Shown piece after piece: positions 16,747 through 26,972 of a stretch of DNA of 64,000 nt. The stretch lies in contig CADABX010000013.1 of assembly GCA_902786285.1 (NCBI GenBank), forward strand, positions 1 to 64,000. The letters are read 5' to 3'. A model generated the notes under the pieces. The model made no database searches. It was not told the origin of the DNA and saw only the letters and a program-made list of their open reading frames with translations. Source of the DNA: Oscillospiraceae bacterium (GTDB taxonomy: Bacteria; Bacillota; Clostridia; Oscillospirales; Acutalibacteraceae). Numbering within the stretch: the stretch's first letter is position 1; the number at the start of each line of letters is the position of its first letter. The position numbers and the translations under genes are program-made.

Positions 16747-17196
16747 TTACACCTCGAGATCCCCGGTGCTCTCCAGCACCTTATAGAGCAGTTTGTACAG
16801 CGTCTGCGCCTCTTCGGGCGACAAACGCACACACTGCGCGGCCTTCATCGGGATCTGGCCCACTTCCTCCTTGAGCGCCTTTCCCTTTTCGGTCAATGAA
16901 ACGATCACACTGCGTTCGTCGAGCTTTGAACGCGTGCGCGTCAGATAGCCCTGTGCCTCCATCTTTTTGAGCAGCGGTGTGAGCGTGCCGGAATCCAGCA
17001 GCAGTTTTTCACCGATCTCACTGACCTGCAGGCCGTCCTGTTCCCAAAGAACCATGAACACGATATACTGCGTATAGGTCAGTCCGAGCGGTTTGAGATA
17101 GGGCGTATAGACGCCGGTCACGCGCCTTGCGGCGGCGTATAGCGGGAAGCAGAGCTGGTTTTTCAGCTTGAGCGCTTCGTTCGGATCGTATCCCAT
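16747..17196 (-). CDS. OhrR-like MarR family regulator
   Basis: This 149-residue winged-helix regulator has the N-terminal LKNQLCFPLYAAARRVT segment, in which C16 matches the peroxide-sensing cysteine of OhrR. Recognition-helix and wing residues LLLDSGTLTPLLKKMEAQG and RSKLDERSVIVSLTEKG are canonical. OhrR represses organic hydroperoxide defence genes until its Cys is oxidised. The neighbouring gene upstream encodes a thiol peroxidase, which supports that role, although no ohr gene is present. The gene has its own promoter overlapped by a dyad, so it is probably autoregulated. Confidence 0.85.
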   Translation of the reverse strand: MGYDPNEALKLKNQLCFPLYAAARRVTGVYTPYLKPLGLTYTQYIVFMVLWEQDGLQVSEIGEKLLLDSGTLTPLLKKMEAQGYLTRTRSKLDERSVIVSLTEKGKALKEEVGQIPMKAAQCVRLSPEEAQTLYKLLYKVLESTGDLEV

Positions 17197-17222
17197 CTTC
17201 CAATCACCTTTTTTTCTAAAAA

Positions 17223-17256
17223 TGTAAGCACGGTATTATACCCCCCCGTGCTTACA
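17223..17256 (-). promoter_or_regulatory. Candidate OhrR operator (11-bp dyad)
   Basis: TGTAAGCACGG (17223-17233) and CCGTGCTTACA (17246-17256) are perfect inverted arms 12 bp apart, directly downstream of the -10 box of the ohrR promoter. A second TATAAT lies between the arms on the minus strand. Position and symmetry fit an autoregulatory operator; the sequence differs from the Bacillus OhrR site. Confidence 0.6.
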
Positions 17257-17258
17257 TC

Positions 17259-17287
17259 ATTATACTACAAAGTTTTCGGTTTTGCAA
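17259..17287 (-). promoter_or_regulatory. ohrR promoter
   Basis: On the minus strand, TTGCAA (17282-17287), a 17-bp spacer and TATAAT (17259-17264) lie just upstream of the dyad. Confidence 0.75.
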
Positions 17288-17316
17288 CCTTTTCTGACGA
17301 TTTCATCTAATCGCAG

Positions 17317-17859
17317 TCAAATAAGTTTTGCAACCTCTTTTTCAACGGCCTTCATACCTTCAGTCGGCTCGATGCGGGCGACGACATTGCCCTGACGATC
17401 CACGATGAACTTGGTGAAGTTCCATTTGATATCGGGATTGTTTTTGTAATCCTTGTCGATCTTCTTGAGCATCGCGCCCATAGCCAGCGCCATCGGGCCC
17501 TTGCCGAAGCCCTTGAAGCCCTGCTGGCTCTTGAGATAGCCGTACAGCGGCAGCGCGTTTTCGCCGTTGATTTCGCTCTTTTTCATCTGCGGGAACTGGG
17601 TGTTGTATTTAAGCGTGCAGAATTCGTGGATCTCATCGTCCGTGCCCGGGGTCTGGCCGGCAAACTGGTTGCACGGGATGTCGATGATCTCAAGGCCCTT
17701 GTCGTGATAGGTTTCATAGATCTCTTCGAGTTCCTTGTAGTGCGGAGTGAAGCCGCAGCCTGTGGCGGTGTTGACGATGATCAGTACTTTGCCTTCATAG
17801 TCTTTCAGGGAGATTTCTTCGCCCTTCGGGGTTGTGACGGAATAATCATAGATGCTCAT
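17317..17859 (-). CDS. Glutathione peroxidase-family thiol peroxidase
   Basis: This 180-residue protein has NTATGCGFTPHY with C35 as the peroxidatic cysteine (Cys, not selenocysteine), IPCNQFAGQ, and WNFTKFIVD carrying the catalytic Trp-Asn. C81 in EFCTLKYN sits where thioredoxin-dependent family members have their resolving cysteine. It should reduce hydrogen peroxide or organic hydroperoxides using thioredoxin-type donors in the cytoplasm. It has its own promoter and lies upstream of the OhrR-like regulator, forming a small peroxide-response locus. Confidence 0.92.
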   Translation of the reverse strand: MSIYDYSVTTPKGEEISLKDYEGKVLIIVNTATGCGFTPHYKELEEIYETYHDKGLEIIDIPCNQFAGQTPGTDDEIHEFCTLKYNTQFPQMKKSEINGENALPLYGYLKSQQGFKGFGKGPMALAMGAMLKKIDKDYKNNPDIKWNFTKFIVDRQGNVVARIEPTEGMKAVEKEVAKLI

Positions 17860-17893
17860 GGGATGTGCCTCCTCGTTTATTTTTTACGATTAT

Positions 17894-17922
17894 ATTTTAT
17901 CAAATTTATCTTAGCTTGTCAA
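17894..17922 (-). promoter_or_regulatory. Promoter of thiol peroxidase gene
   Basis: On the minus strand, TTGACA (17917-17922), a 17-bp spacer and TAAAAT (17894-17899) lie about 35 bp before the start codon. Confidence 0.7.
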
Positions 17923-17937
17923 GTGTTTTTTCAAAAA

Positions 17938-19272
17938 TTATGCCTCGTTTTTCAAAAGATCGTTGTACCGCCGCAGCCAGCGGTCGATTTTTGCGCGGTC
18001 ATAGGTCGGCGGAATGGCGTTTGCGGTCCGTTTTGCGTTTGCGGCGCGCAGCATACGAAACGCCGTTTGCCGGATCACCGCCGGCTTTTGCAGCACGATG
18101 GCGACTTTTTGGGCGATTTTGCCGGCTGTCAGCCGATAAGGGTTATCCGGGTCGGTGGACACAAGACCCATGTCCTCGTTCGTTACCGCGCCGCAGCCAA
18201 ACAGCCAGTTGAGCAGGTCAACGTCGATATTCAGCACCCAGCGCTTGACCATGTCCACAAACGCATACCGCGCGCCGAGTTCCTTGTAATAGCGCACCTG
18301 CCAGCCCCAGAGATTGGCGGCGGTGAAATCGGTCACGGCATGTTCAAAAATGTGCTGCGCCAGCCACAGCCCGGCCTTCATGGCAGCCTCAATGCCGCTG
18401 CCCATCATCGGCATGGTCATAAACGCGCTGTCGCCCACCGTGCAATAGCCGTCCGCCACCATCATGCCGAGCGGCCCGCGCAGCGAGATATAGCCCCACT
18501 GCCCGTCGCGCAGCGGCACATCGGAAAAGAAATCGTGGTTGCGATAGAGCGCCTGTACGGCGGCGTCCTTTTCCTCCGGCGAAAGGCCGCCGATCCGCCC
18601 CACAAACACGTCCACCTCGCCCCGGTCGTTGAGGTTGCACCAGCTCAGTCCCACACTGCCCTGATGCTTGATATAGATGTTGCGGTCGGGGTCGGGCGCC
18701 TGTGTTCCCGGCGTCCATTGAAAAAAGCCGCGCCACGCGACCATCACGTCTGAGCGGCGGGGATTCGCCTGCACACCGAACGACGCCGGCACCTGCGCAC
18801 GGAACGGCGAAAACAGCCCGGACGCGTCGATCACAAGGTCGAACGGCAGCGCTTTTCCGTCAACGGTAACACCGCACACACGGTTTTGTTTGACAACGAG
18901 CGAATCGACCTCTGTCCGGAACCGCACACAAACACCGGCGTCTTCGCAAAGGGCGCAGAGATGCCGCAGCAGCGCCCGGCGGTCGATAGAAATCTCCTCC
19001 ATCGGTTTGCCCGACGGCACGCGCAGGCTGTTTTGCTCGTCCGGTGAAATGAACAGCCGTTTGCCCTTGTCGGTGTAGCAGTCGCGCGGCGGCATCGGCA
19101 GACCGCAAAAGTCAAACACGTCGGCGCGAATATCGTCGTACCACGGATAGCCGACGGCGTCGCGTGGTTTTTGCTCGAAGATTGTTACGGCAAAGCCGCG
19201 TTGTTGCAGCTTCAGCGCGGCAACAAGGCCGCCGTGGCCGAGGCCGATGACAGCGATGGTCTTACGGTTCAT
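17938..19272 (-). CDS. FAD-dependent oxidoreductase, geranylgeranyl reductase-like
   Basis: This 444-residue protein starts MNRKTIAVIGLGHGG behind GAGGTG. The ATG at 19272 places the dinucleotide-binding GxGxxG loop at once; a longer frame runs into the ftsZ terminator. The ATG motif FDLVIDASG and the late VGDSAFMTMPMMGSGIEAAM place it among PHBH-fold flavoproteins related to geranylgeranyl reductases and other FAD hydroxylases or saturases. The C-terminal 80 residues are basic and rich in aromatics. The substrate is unknown; no isoprenoid gene is nearby. Confidence 0.8.
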   Translation of the reverse strand: MNRKTIAVIGLGHGGLVAALKLQQRGFAVTIFEQKPRDAVGYPWYDDIRADVFDFCGLPMPPRDCYTDKGKRLFISPDEQNSLRVPSGKPMEEISIDRRALLRHLCALCEDAGVCVRFRTEVDSLVVKQNRVCGVTVDGKALPFDLVIDASGLFSPFRAQVPASFGVQANPRRSDVMVAWRGFFQWTPGTQAPDPDRNIYIKHQGSVGLSWCNLNDRGEVDVFVGRIGGLSPEEKDAAVQALYRNHDFFSDVPLRDGQWGYISLRGPLGMMVADGYCTVGDSAFMTMPMMGSGIEAAMKAGLWLAQHIFEHAVTDFTAANLWGWQVRYYKELGARYAFVDMVKRWVLNIDVDLLNWLFGCGAVTNEDMGLVSTDPDNPYRLTAGKIAQKVAIVLQKPAVIRQTAFRMLRAANAKRTANAIPPTYDRAKIDRWLRRYNDLLKNEA

Positions 19273-19290
19273 ACATACACCTCTCAAAAA

Positions 19291-19320
19291 GGAAAAAGGC
19301 ACACGCCGCCGTGTGCCTTG
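19291..19320 (-). terminator. ftsZ terminator
   Basis: AAGGCACAC (19296-19304) and GTGTGCCTT (19311-19319) form a 9-bp stem. On the minus strand it is followed by TTTTTCCTTTTT, ending ftsZ transcripts before the flavoprotein gene. Confidence 0.82.
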
Positions 19321-19329
19321 TTTCAACCG

Positions 19330-20751
<1,422 letters not shown>

Positions 20752-20835
20752 TTTACTTCCTCCTATATCATTCATACTCTTGAAAATCCGGGAAAACGAT
20801 CCTTTCCGCGACAGCGCGGATAGGATATTCAAGTT

Positions 20836-20864
20836 ATTATAGCATGCATTTTGAAAAAACTCAA
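20836..20864 (-). promoter_or_regulatory. ftsZ promoter
   Basis: On the minus strand, TTGAGT (20859-20864), a 17-bp spacer and TATAAT (20836-20841) lie in the 169-bp gap between ftsQ and ftsZ. Confidence 0.72.
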
Positions 20865-20920
20865 GAACCAAATGCAAGAACTTTCAGGAAATTTGAAAAT
20901 AATTTATGTCCTTCGCCGCC

Positions 20921-22162
20921 TCAGCCGTCGATCGACATGCTTCCCTCGTTATAGAAGGCGCGGCCTTCAAAGCGCGCGTCGATATAACCCTGGCTGTTCG
21001 GCGAGACCTCATTTTTCAAAATACCGGCAACAAGACTGATTTTTTCGCTCAGATCGTCCGTGCCGTTGAGATAGATGTTGATCCGTCCCTCATACTGGAT
21101 CACAAGCGGATGATCGGTCTGGAGCTTCAGCGTATTGGCGCCGGGCAGTTCGTTGAGCTCGAGCTGCTCCACGATCTTTTTCGCGTTTTCAAACCGGGCG
21201 GCATTGTCGCCCTCGGGCTTGTAGACCGTACCCTCCACGGCGTCCTGCCAGTCGAAGCCCTCCAGCCGGAACTGGCCCTCCTTGACCTTTTTCTTTTTCA
21301 GCGAAAGAACCTTGCCCTCTTCGCTCAGACAAAGATAGCTGCTCTTGCCGACGATCAGATATTTTTCCTTGGTCTGCGTCACCTTGAGCACCAGGGTATC
21401 GGGCAGATCGTATTCCACTTTGGCGCTCTGAATATACGGCAGCGCGGCGCACAGCGCCTTGTTGACGTCGCGGTTTCGTACCCGCAGCATATTGTCGCCG
21501 AGCTCTACCCCGCACGCGGCGATGATCTCCTCGGACGTATAGTCGGTTTTGCCCGACACGCTGATCTTCGCGATCGGCGCGCCGTAGGCGTAGCAATAGA
21601 CCAGCGCCACGATGCCGGCGATCACCATCACGATCGCCACGGTGATTACGGCGGTCAGCTTTTTGTTGCGGCGTTTGCGGCGCGCCTTGTCGCGGCGGAT
21701 ATCGTCGCTGGAGCGGCCGGCGGAACGCGCGGTCTCGTAATGCGCACGGTTTTTTTCAAATTGCCGCTCATCGTTTTTGCGCACACGCTGCTCGCGCTGC
21801 TGCATCTGGCGCGCGCGGCTGCGATCCGGTTGGCGCGGCTGTGTCCGTTCGCGCAGCACCGGACGTTCGGCGTCGGCGGGCTGTGCTTTTTTGGGTGCGG
21901 CCTTTTTCTTTGCCGCGGATTTCGGTTTTGCCGCCTGTTTTGTGCGCTTGTTTTGCGCCGCAGCGGGCCGCGGTTTTTTGGCGGGCTGCGACGCGGGCGG
22001 CGTTTCGTTTTCGTCGTGCAGCTTTCCGGTGCCGGGCATGGGCACGCCCGTGCTGATCGGCGTCCACAGATCGGACGAGATGTCGCGCGGCCGGTTGGGC
22101 CCGCCGTCACCGTAGCGGTAAGCGCCGAACGGGTTGGTTTTGTTTTGATTGTTGTCGTCCAC
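20921..22162 (-). CDS. ftsQ: Cell division protein FtsQ/DivIB
   Basis: This protein has 413 residues when started at the GTG ending at 22162 (MDDNNQNKTNPFGAY). That start has AAAGGAG 8 bp upstream, whereas the further-upstream TTG overlaps the site. A 170-residue basic Ala/Lys/Arg/Gln-rich cytoplasmic region precedes one membrane helix (LTAVITVAIVMVIAGIVAL). Then come a POTRA domain (ISVSGKTDYTSEEIIAACGV) and the FtsQ/DivIB beta domain. It recruits and regulates FtsW-FtsI at the septum. The cytoplasmic region is unusually long for the family. The gene overlaps the murA end by 56 bp. Confidence 0.88.
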   Translation of the reverse strand: MDDNNQNKTNPFGAYRYGDGGPNRPRDISSDLWTPISTGVPMPGTGKLHDENETPPASQPAKKPRPAAAQNKRTKQAAKPKSAAKKKAAPKKAQPADAERPVLRERTQPRQPDRSRARQMQQREQRVRKNDERQFEKNRAHYETARSAGRSSDDIRRDKARRKRRNKKLTAVITVAIVMVIAGIVALVYCYAYGAPIAKISVSGKTDYTSEEIIAACGVELGDNMLRVRNRDVNKALCAALPYIQSAKVEYDLPDTLVLKVTQTKEKYLIVGKSSYLCLSEEGKVLSLKKKKVKEGQFRLEGFDWQDAVEGTVYKPEGDNAARFENAKKIVEQLELNELPGANTLKLQTDHPLVIQYEGRINIYLNGTDDLSEKISLVAGILKNEVSPNSQGYIDARFEGRAFYNEGSMSIDG

Positions 22163-23420
22163 TTTCGGCACTCCTTTCAATCTGTGCGCCGAGCGTTTGT
22201 AAACACGCCTCTATTTTCTCATATCCTCTGTCAATATGGTGTAACCCTGTAATGATGCTCGTGCCTTGTGCGCCGAGCGACGCGATAATCAGCGCCGCGC
22301 CGGCCCGCAGATCCACCGCCGACACGGCCGCGCCGTGCAGCTTCTCCACGCCGTCGATGATTGCCACGCGGCCCTCGATCCGGATGTGCGCCCCCATGCG
22401 GCACAGCGCGTGCACATGGTGGAACCGGTTTTCGAAGATGGTCTCCACGATCACGCTGGTGCCCTTTGCGGTACAAAGCATCGCCATCACCGCCGCCTGC
22501 GCGTCGGTGGGAAAGCCCGGGTGCGGCAGTGTGCGGATATCCTGCACGGCACGCAGCCGTCCGTCGGCGCGGATGCGCAGCGTATGTTCGTCCGCTTCGA
22601 TCAGACAGCCGGCCTGTTCGAACACACGGTTGACCGACAGTATATGTTTCGTCCGCACGTCCTCCAGCACCACATCGCCGCCGGCCGCGCCGACCGCCGC
22701 CATAAACGACAGCGCGGCGATCCGGTCGGGGATCACACGGTGGCGGCAGCCGTGCAGCCGGCTGACGCCGCGGATTACGAGCGTGCCTTCGCCCGTGGTT
22801 GTAATATCGGCGCCGCACGCGTTGAGAAACCGGACAAGGTCTTCGATCTCCGGCTCCCGCGCGGCATTGAGCAGCATGGTTGTGCCGGTTGCCGTTGCGG
22901 CGGCGAGCAATACGTTTTCCGTTGCGCCGACGCTCGGAAAGCTCAGGCTGATGACCGTGCCCTGCAGCTTTTTCGGCGCTTCGCACCGAAGCGTGCCGTG
23001 TTCCTCCGCGATCACTGCGCCGAGCGCACGCAGCGCCGACAGATGCAGATCGATGGGCCGCAGCCCGATTTCGCAGCCGCCGGGCGCACAGAGCGCCGCT
23101 TTGCCGGTGCGGGCAAGCACGGAACCCAGAAACACGATGGACGAGCGCATCTCGTGCATCAGTGTATCCGGTATAGTATAACACGAAACGCGCCGGGAAT
23201 CAACTGTTAATTGATTGCCCGCGCGTGAAACGGTGCAGCCGAGGTGTTCTAATATGCGCACAGCGGCGCGCACGTCGGACAGATCGGGGCAGTTTTCGAT
23301 CACACAGACGCCGTCCGAAAGCACACAGGCCGCCAGAATCGGCAGCGACGCGTTTTTGGAGCCCTGCACACGCAGCGTTCCCCGCAGCGGCTGTCCGCCG
23401 TGCACGATGATTTTTTCCAT
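22107..23420 (-). CDS. murA: UDP-N-acetylglucosamine 1-carboxyvinyltransferase MurA
   Basis: This 437-residue protein has the PEP-reactive Cys in APGGCEIGLRPIDLHL (C116), the N-terminal VQGSKNASLPILAA and the VGATENVLLAA segment. It commits UDP-GlcNAc to peptidoglycan precursor synthesis. Where many MurA proteins read DRIEAGTF, this one reads DRIAALSF, a divergence around a substrate-contact loop. About 20 residues beyond the usual end are Gln/Arg-rich and overlap the ftsQ start. It sits between murG and ftsQ in the dcw cluster. A second MurA paralogue elsewhere is likely in Firmicutes. Confidence 0.9.
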   Translation of the reverse strand: MEKIIVHGGQPLRGTLRVQGSKNASLPILAACVLSDGVCVIENCPDLSDVRAAVRILEHLGCTVSRAGNQLTVDSRRVSCYTIPDTLMHEMRSSIVFLGSVLARTGKAALCAPGGCEIGLRPIDLHLSALRALGAVIAEEHGTLRCEAPKKLQGTVISLSFPSVGATENVLLAAATATGTTMLLNAAREPEIEDLVRFLNACGADITTTGEGTLVIRGVSRLHGCRHRVIPDRIAALSFMAAVGAAGGDVVLEDVRTKHILSVNRVFEQAGCLIEADEHTLRIRADGRLRAVQDIRTLPHPGFPTDAQAAVMAMLCTAKGTSVIVETIFENRFHHVHALCRMGAHIRIEGRVAIIDGVEKLHGAAVSAVDLRAGAALIIASLGAQGTSIITGLHHIDRGYEKIEACLQTLGAQIERSAESGRQQSKQNQPVRRLPLR

Positions 23421-23478
23421 ATGGGACCCACCTTTTCGTTTTCTGCACTATCTTATGCCGAAAAGGCGGAAATGGTGT

Positions 23479-24597
23479 TTATTTTACGAGCGAAAGGATG
23501 ATGTCGGCGATTTCGCGCCTGGCTTCGGGCTTTGCCAGCCGCAGCGCGTTTTGCGCAATCGCGTTTCGTTTTTCGTCGTTTTCCATCAGATCGCAGAACA
23601 GCGCGTCCATTGCTTCTTTGGTATAGTTCTTTTCTTCGAGAATGCACGCGGCGTTTTTTTCCACAAGCGCCATCGCGTTGTGGAACTGGTGGTTTTCCGC
23701 CACATTGGGCGACGGGATCAGAATCGACGCCTTGCCCATCGCCTGCAGCTCGGACAGCGAGCTTGCGCCGGCGCGGCAGATCACAAGATCGGCGGCGGCC
23801 ATGCAGCGATCCATGTCGCTGATATATGCGCGCAGCTCGACGTTTGCTTCCTTATCGGGATCCACACCCTTTTCACGCAGCGCGTCGGGCACCCAACCGC
23901 CGAACTGACCCATGGCGTGCAGGAAATAGAGCGTCTTGTCCTGCGCGTGGTCGGCAATGAGCTCCACCATGGCGCGGTTGATCGTTTCGGCGCCGAGCGA
24001 GCCGCCCATGGACAGCACCAGCTTCTGGTCGTCGCGCACGCCGAGCTCGGCGCGGGCGATATTGCGGTTGGCTTTGAGCAGTTCACCGCGCACCGGAAGG
24101 CCGGTGACGACAGGCGGGTTTTTCGGCTGCAGATACTGCGCGGCCTTTTCGCTCGTGAGCATCACGCGGTCCACGCGCCTGGCCAGCGCCTTGTTGGTGA
24201 TGCCGGGATAGGCGTTTTGTTCATGGATCGCCGTGGGCACGCCCAGCTTTGCCGCCATGCGCAAAACCGGGCCGCTGACATAGCCGCCGAAGCCGACCAC
24301 CACGTCGGGCTGAAAACGGCGGATCAGCTTTTTCGCCTGGCCGCTCGCACGCAGCACCTTAAACAGCGTTTTGAAATTGCGCTTGAGGTTTTCTAGCGTC
24401 AGCTGGCGGTAGAACCCGTCGATATCGATCGTTGCAAAGTCGAACCCGGCCTGCGGCACGAGCTTGGATTCCATTTTATCTTTGGTTCCGACAAACAAAA
24501 TCTCGGCGTCGGGAAAGCGTTCGCGGATGTCGCCGGCCGCAGCCAGCGCCGGATTGATATGGCCGCCGGTGCCGCCGGCAGCAAACAGGATCTTCAT
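23479..24597 (-). CDS. murG: UDP-GlcNAc:lipid I N-acetylglucosaminyltransferase MurG
   Basis: This 372-residue GT-B enzyme starts MKILFAAGGTGGHINPALA, the signature N-terminal loop, behind GAAGGAGAG. HEQNAYPGITN, GSLGAE and the C-terminal CRAGASSLSELQAMGKASILIPSP motifs are present. It converts lipid I to lipid II on the inner face of the membrane. It lies 17 bp downstream of ftsW in the dcw operon. Confidence 0.96.
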   Translation of the reverse strand: MKILFAAGGTGGHINPALAAAGDIRERFPDAEILFVGTKDKMESKLVPQAGFDFATIDIDGFYRQLTLENLKRNFKTLFKVLRASGQAKKLIRRFQPDVVVGFGGYVSGPVLRMAAKLGVPTAIHEQNAYPGITNKALARRVDRVMLTSEKAAQYLQPKNPPVVTGLPVRGELLKANRNIARAELGVRDDQKLVLSMGGSLGAETINRAMVELIADHAQDKTLYFLHAMGQFGGWVPDALREKGVDPDKEANVELRAYISDMDRCMAAADLVICRAGASSLSELQAMGKASILIPSPNVAENHQFHNAMALVEKNAACILEEKNYTKEAMDALFCDLMENDEKRNAIAQNALRLAKPEARREIADIILSLVK

Positions 24598-24613
24598 GAT
24601 TCTCTCTCCTTCT

Positions 24614-25897
24614 TTACACTTCGTGTTTTGCCGAACACGAGCGCGACACAGACAGCACAACGCCCATTTCACACAGCATCAAAAACAGCGCGGTGCCGCC
24701 GTAGCTGAAAAACGGCAGACCGATGCCGGTATTCGGAATCACGTCGGTGACCACGGCGATGTTGAGGATCACCTGCAGGCCGACCTGCATCATAATGCCG
24801 ATGACCAGAAGCGCGCCGAACAGATCGTGGGTGCGCGTGGCGATCATGAAGCCGCGGATAACCAAAGCCGCAAACAGCAGCACGATCAGCGCGCCGCCGA
24901 CCCAGCCGAGCTCCTCCACCACGATCGGGAAGATGAAGTCGTTTTGCGGTTCGGGCAGCCACAGGTGCTTTTGCTTGGAATTGCCGAAGCCAACGCCGAA
25001 CGGACCGCCGGCGCCGATGGCGTAAAGGCCCTGCTCGGTTTGCCAGCGGGTGGTCTTGCCGAAGTCTTCTTTGGTTTTCCACACCATGATGCGTTCATAG
25101 CCATAGTTGCTGATGATCTTGACGATCTCGGGCTTGACGAACACGATCAGCACGACCGCAGCGGCAAGGCCGATAAACAGCAGCACGAACCACTTTTTAT
25201 CCACACCCGAAATCCACATCATGGAAACGCCGATCAAAAACAGCAGGATCGTACACGACAGATGGCTTTCGATCAGCACCAGCCCGCAAAACAGCGCCAC
25301 GATCAGCGCCAGCAGCACGGTGGCCTTCATTTTGGTGTCGATGTAGTTGAAAAAGCTTTTTTCAAAGCCGGACAGTCTTGCGATATTCGGGCGGATGCGG
25401 CGATTGCTGCTGCCGTTCAGGGTGCGGTATAAAATACAGATCACATAGGACAGCGTGAGCACCATCACGAATTTTGCAAGCTCCGACGGCTGCAGCTGGC
25501 GGCCGCCGATTTCAAGCCAGCGTTTGATCTCGTTGTGCTTGAGCACGTTCCACGCATAGGTAAAAATGAGCAAAAACACCGTTGCCAGAAATGCCAGCGG
25601 CGTTAAAAAACTGTTGAGAATACGGTAGTCGAGCTTCGAGATGATCGCCATGGCGACAAAGCCGAGGAGGCCGAAGATCAGCTGGTTATAGAAATAGACG
25701 TTCGGTCCGTTTTTGGAATAGGCGCTCGCATACGGATACGACGCGGAATACATCATCGTCACGCCGATGGCGAACAATATCATGACAAGGCAGGTAAACG
25801 CGACGTCCACGCCGCCTGTTTGAAACAGACCGGCAAACCGCGGCGCTCTTTTGCGCTGCGGCACACGGCCGGGCTGCGGTCTCACTCTTTCCGACAT
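24614..25897 (-). CDS. ftsW: Peptidoglycan glycosyltransferase FtsW
   Basis: This 427-residue polytopic SEDS protein has LDYRILNSF, GGRQLQPSELAKF, the extracellular loop with GFGNSKQKHLWLPEPQNDFIFP, and the terminal GLPFFSYGGTALF motif. SEDS proteins polymerise lipid II with a class B PBP partner; here the partner should be the ftsI product. An N-terminal cytoplasmic stretch of about 30 residues is rich in Arg and Pro. murD, usual neighbour between mraY and ftsW, is absent; the gap to mraY is only 31 bp. Confidence 0.95.
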   Translation of the reverse strand: MSERVRPQPGRVPQRKRAPRFAGLFQTGGVDVAFTCLVMILFAIGVTMMYSASYPYASAYSKNGPNVYFYNQLIFGLLGFVAMAIISKLDYRILNSFLTPLAFLATVFLLIFTYAWNVLKHNEIKRWLEIGGRQLQPSELAKFVMVLTLSYVICILYRTLNGSSNRRIRPNIARLSGFEKSFFNYIDTKMKATVLLALIVALFCGLVLIESHLSCTILLFLIGVSMMWISGVDKKWFVLLFIGLAAAVVLIVFVKPEIVKIISNYGYERIMVWKTKEDFGKTTRWQTEQGLYAIGAGGPFGVGFGNSKQKHLWLPEPQNDFIFPIVVEELGWVGGALIVLLFAALVIRGFMIATRTHDLFGALLVIGIMMQVGLQVILNIAVVTDVIPNTGIGLPFFSYGGTALFLMLCEMGVVLSVSRSCSAKHEV

Positions 25898-25928
25898 GGC
25901 TGTCTCCCCTTTTCGTTGCTTCTTTCCA

Positions 25929-26972
25929 TCAGGACTGCAGCGTGAGCTGCATCAAAATCACGCCGTTGAGACAGCCGAGCAGGCTGATCAGCGTGAAGAC
26001 AAAGACGATCTTTTTCTCCGTCCAGCCCTTCATCTCCAAATGGTGGTGCACCGGCGCCATCAAAAACAGCTTGCGGTGGAACACGCGCAGGGCGATGATC
26101 TGGAAAATATCGGACAGCGCTTCGATCACATACACGATGCCGACCGGCAGCAGAATGATCGGGCAGTCGAGCGCATAGGCCAGCGCCACAACCAGACCGC
26201 CGAGGAACATGGAGCCCGTGTCGCCCATCATGACCTTCGCGGGGAAACGGTTCCACACGAGATAGCCCGCGCACGCGCCGGCAAGCGCCGCACCGAGCAG
26301 CGACACGGAGGTGTTTTTCTGCAGATAGGCCATCACGGCAAACGCCACGCCCACAGGCACGGTCACACTGCCGCACAGGCCGTCGATGCCGTCGGTAAAG
26401 TTGACAGCGTTGACAGCGCCGTAGATCACCATGGCGCCGAAGACGTAAAAGAAGATCATGCCCGGCACGCTGTCAAGACTGACACGGCCGTAGAGCGGGA
26501 TCAGCATGGAGCGGCTGCCCGAAAGCTGGAGCGTGGTCAGATATGCCACGATCACCAGAAGCTGCGGCACGGTCTTTTGCACTTCGGTCAACCCGAGGTT
26601 GCGCTGCTGACGGACTTTGATATAGTCGTCGGCAAAGCCCACAAGACCGAGACACACCGCGAGCAGCAAACCGGCATAAAGCTTGGTGCGCTCCGTTGTG
26701 GCCGAGGCGGTGACTTCGGAGAAGACCGGCGTTTTGGTCAAAAGCGCACACAAAAGCGCAACCGCCACAGCGCAGATGATGCCGATGATGAACATCAGGC
26801 CGCCCATGGTGGGCGTGCCCTGCTTTCTGGCGTGCCAGCGCGGGCCGATGTCGGTCAGAATGGTCTGGCCGAATTTCAGCTTGTGCAGCGCCGGGATCAA
26901 TACAAATCCGAGCAGCGCCGTGACGGCAAACGACACGGCAAGGGAGATTAACAGCAATGCGATGGTGTTCAT
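25929..26972 (-). CDS. mraY: Phospho-N-acetylmuramoyl-pentapeptide transferase MraY
   Basis: This 347-residue, ten-helix membrane enzyme has GTPTMGGLMF, GFADDYIKVRQQRNLGL, NFTDGIDGL, FMGDTGS-type VMMGDTGSMFLGG, and MAPVHHHLEMKGW, covering its Mg- and substrate-binding aspartates and histidines. It makes lipid I from UDP-MurNAc-pentapeptide and undecaprenyl phosphate. Its start overlaps the murE stop (ATGA), so the two are translationally coupled. Confidence 0.97.
   Translation of the reverse strand: MNTIALLLISLAVSFAVTALLGFVLIPALHKLKFGQTILTDIGPRWHARKQGTPTMGGLMFIIGIICAVAVALLCALLTKTPVFSEVTASATTERTKLYAGLLLAVCLGLVGFADDYIKVRQQRNLGLTEVQKTVPQLLVIVAYLTTLQLSGSRSMLIPLYGRVSLDSVPGMIFFYVFGAMVIYGAVNAVNFTDGIDGLCGSVTVPVGVAFAVMAYLQKNTSVSLLGAALAGACAGYLVWNRFPAKVMMGDTGSMFLGGLVVALAYALDCPIILLPVGIVYVIEALSDIFQIIALRVFHRKLFLMAPVHHHLEMKGWTEKKIVFVFTLISLLGCLNGVILMQLTLQS

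Noticed and set aside
22163..22180. A TTG start for ftsQ at 22180
   Set aside because: The Shine-Dalgarno sequence AAAGGAG would overlap the first codons; GTG at 22162 has correct spacing.
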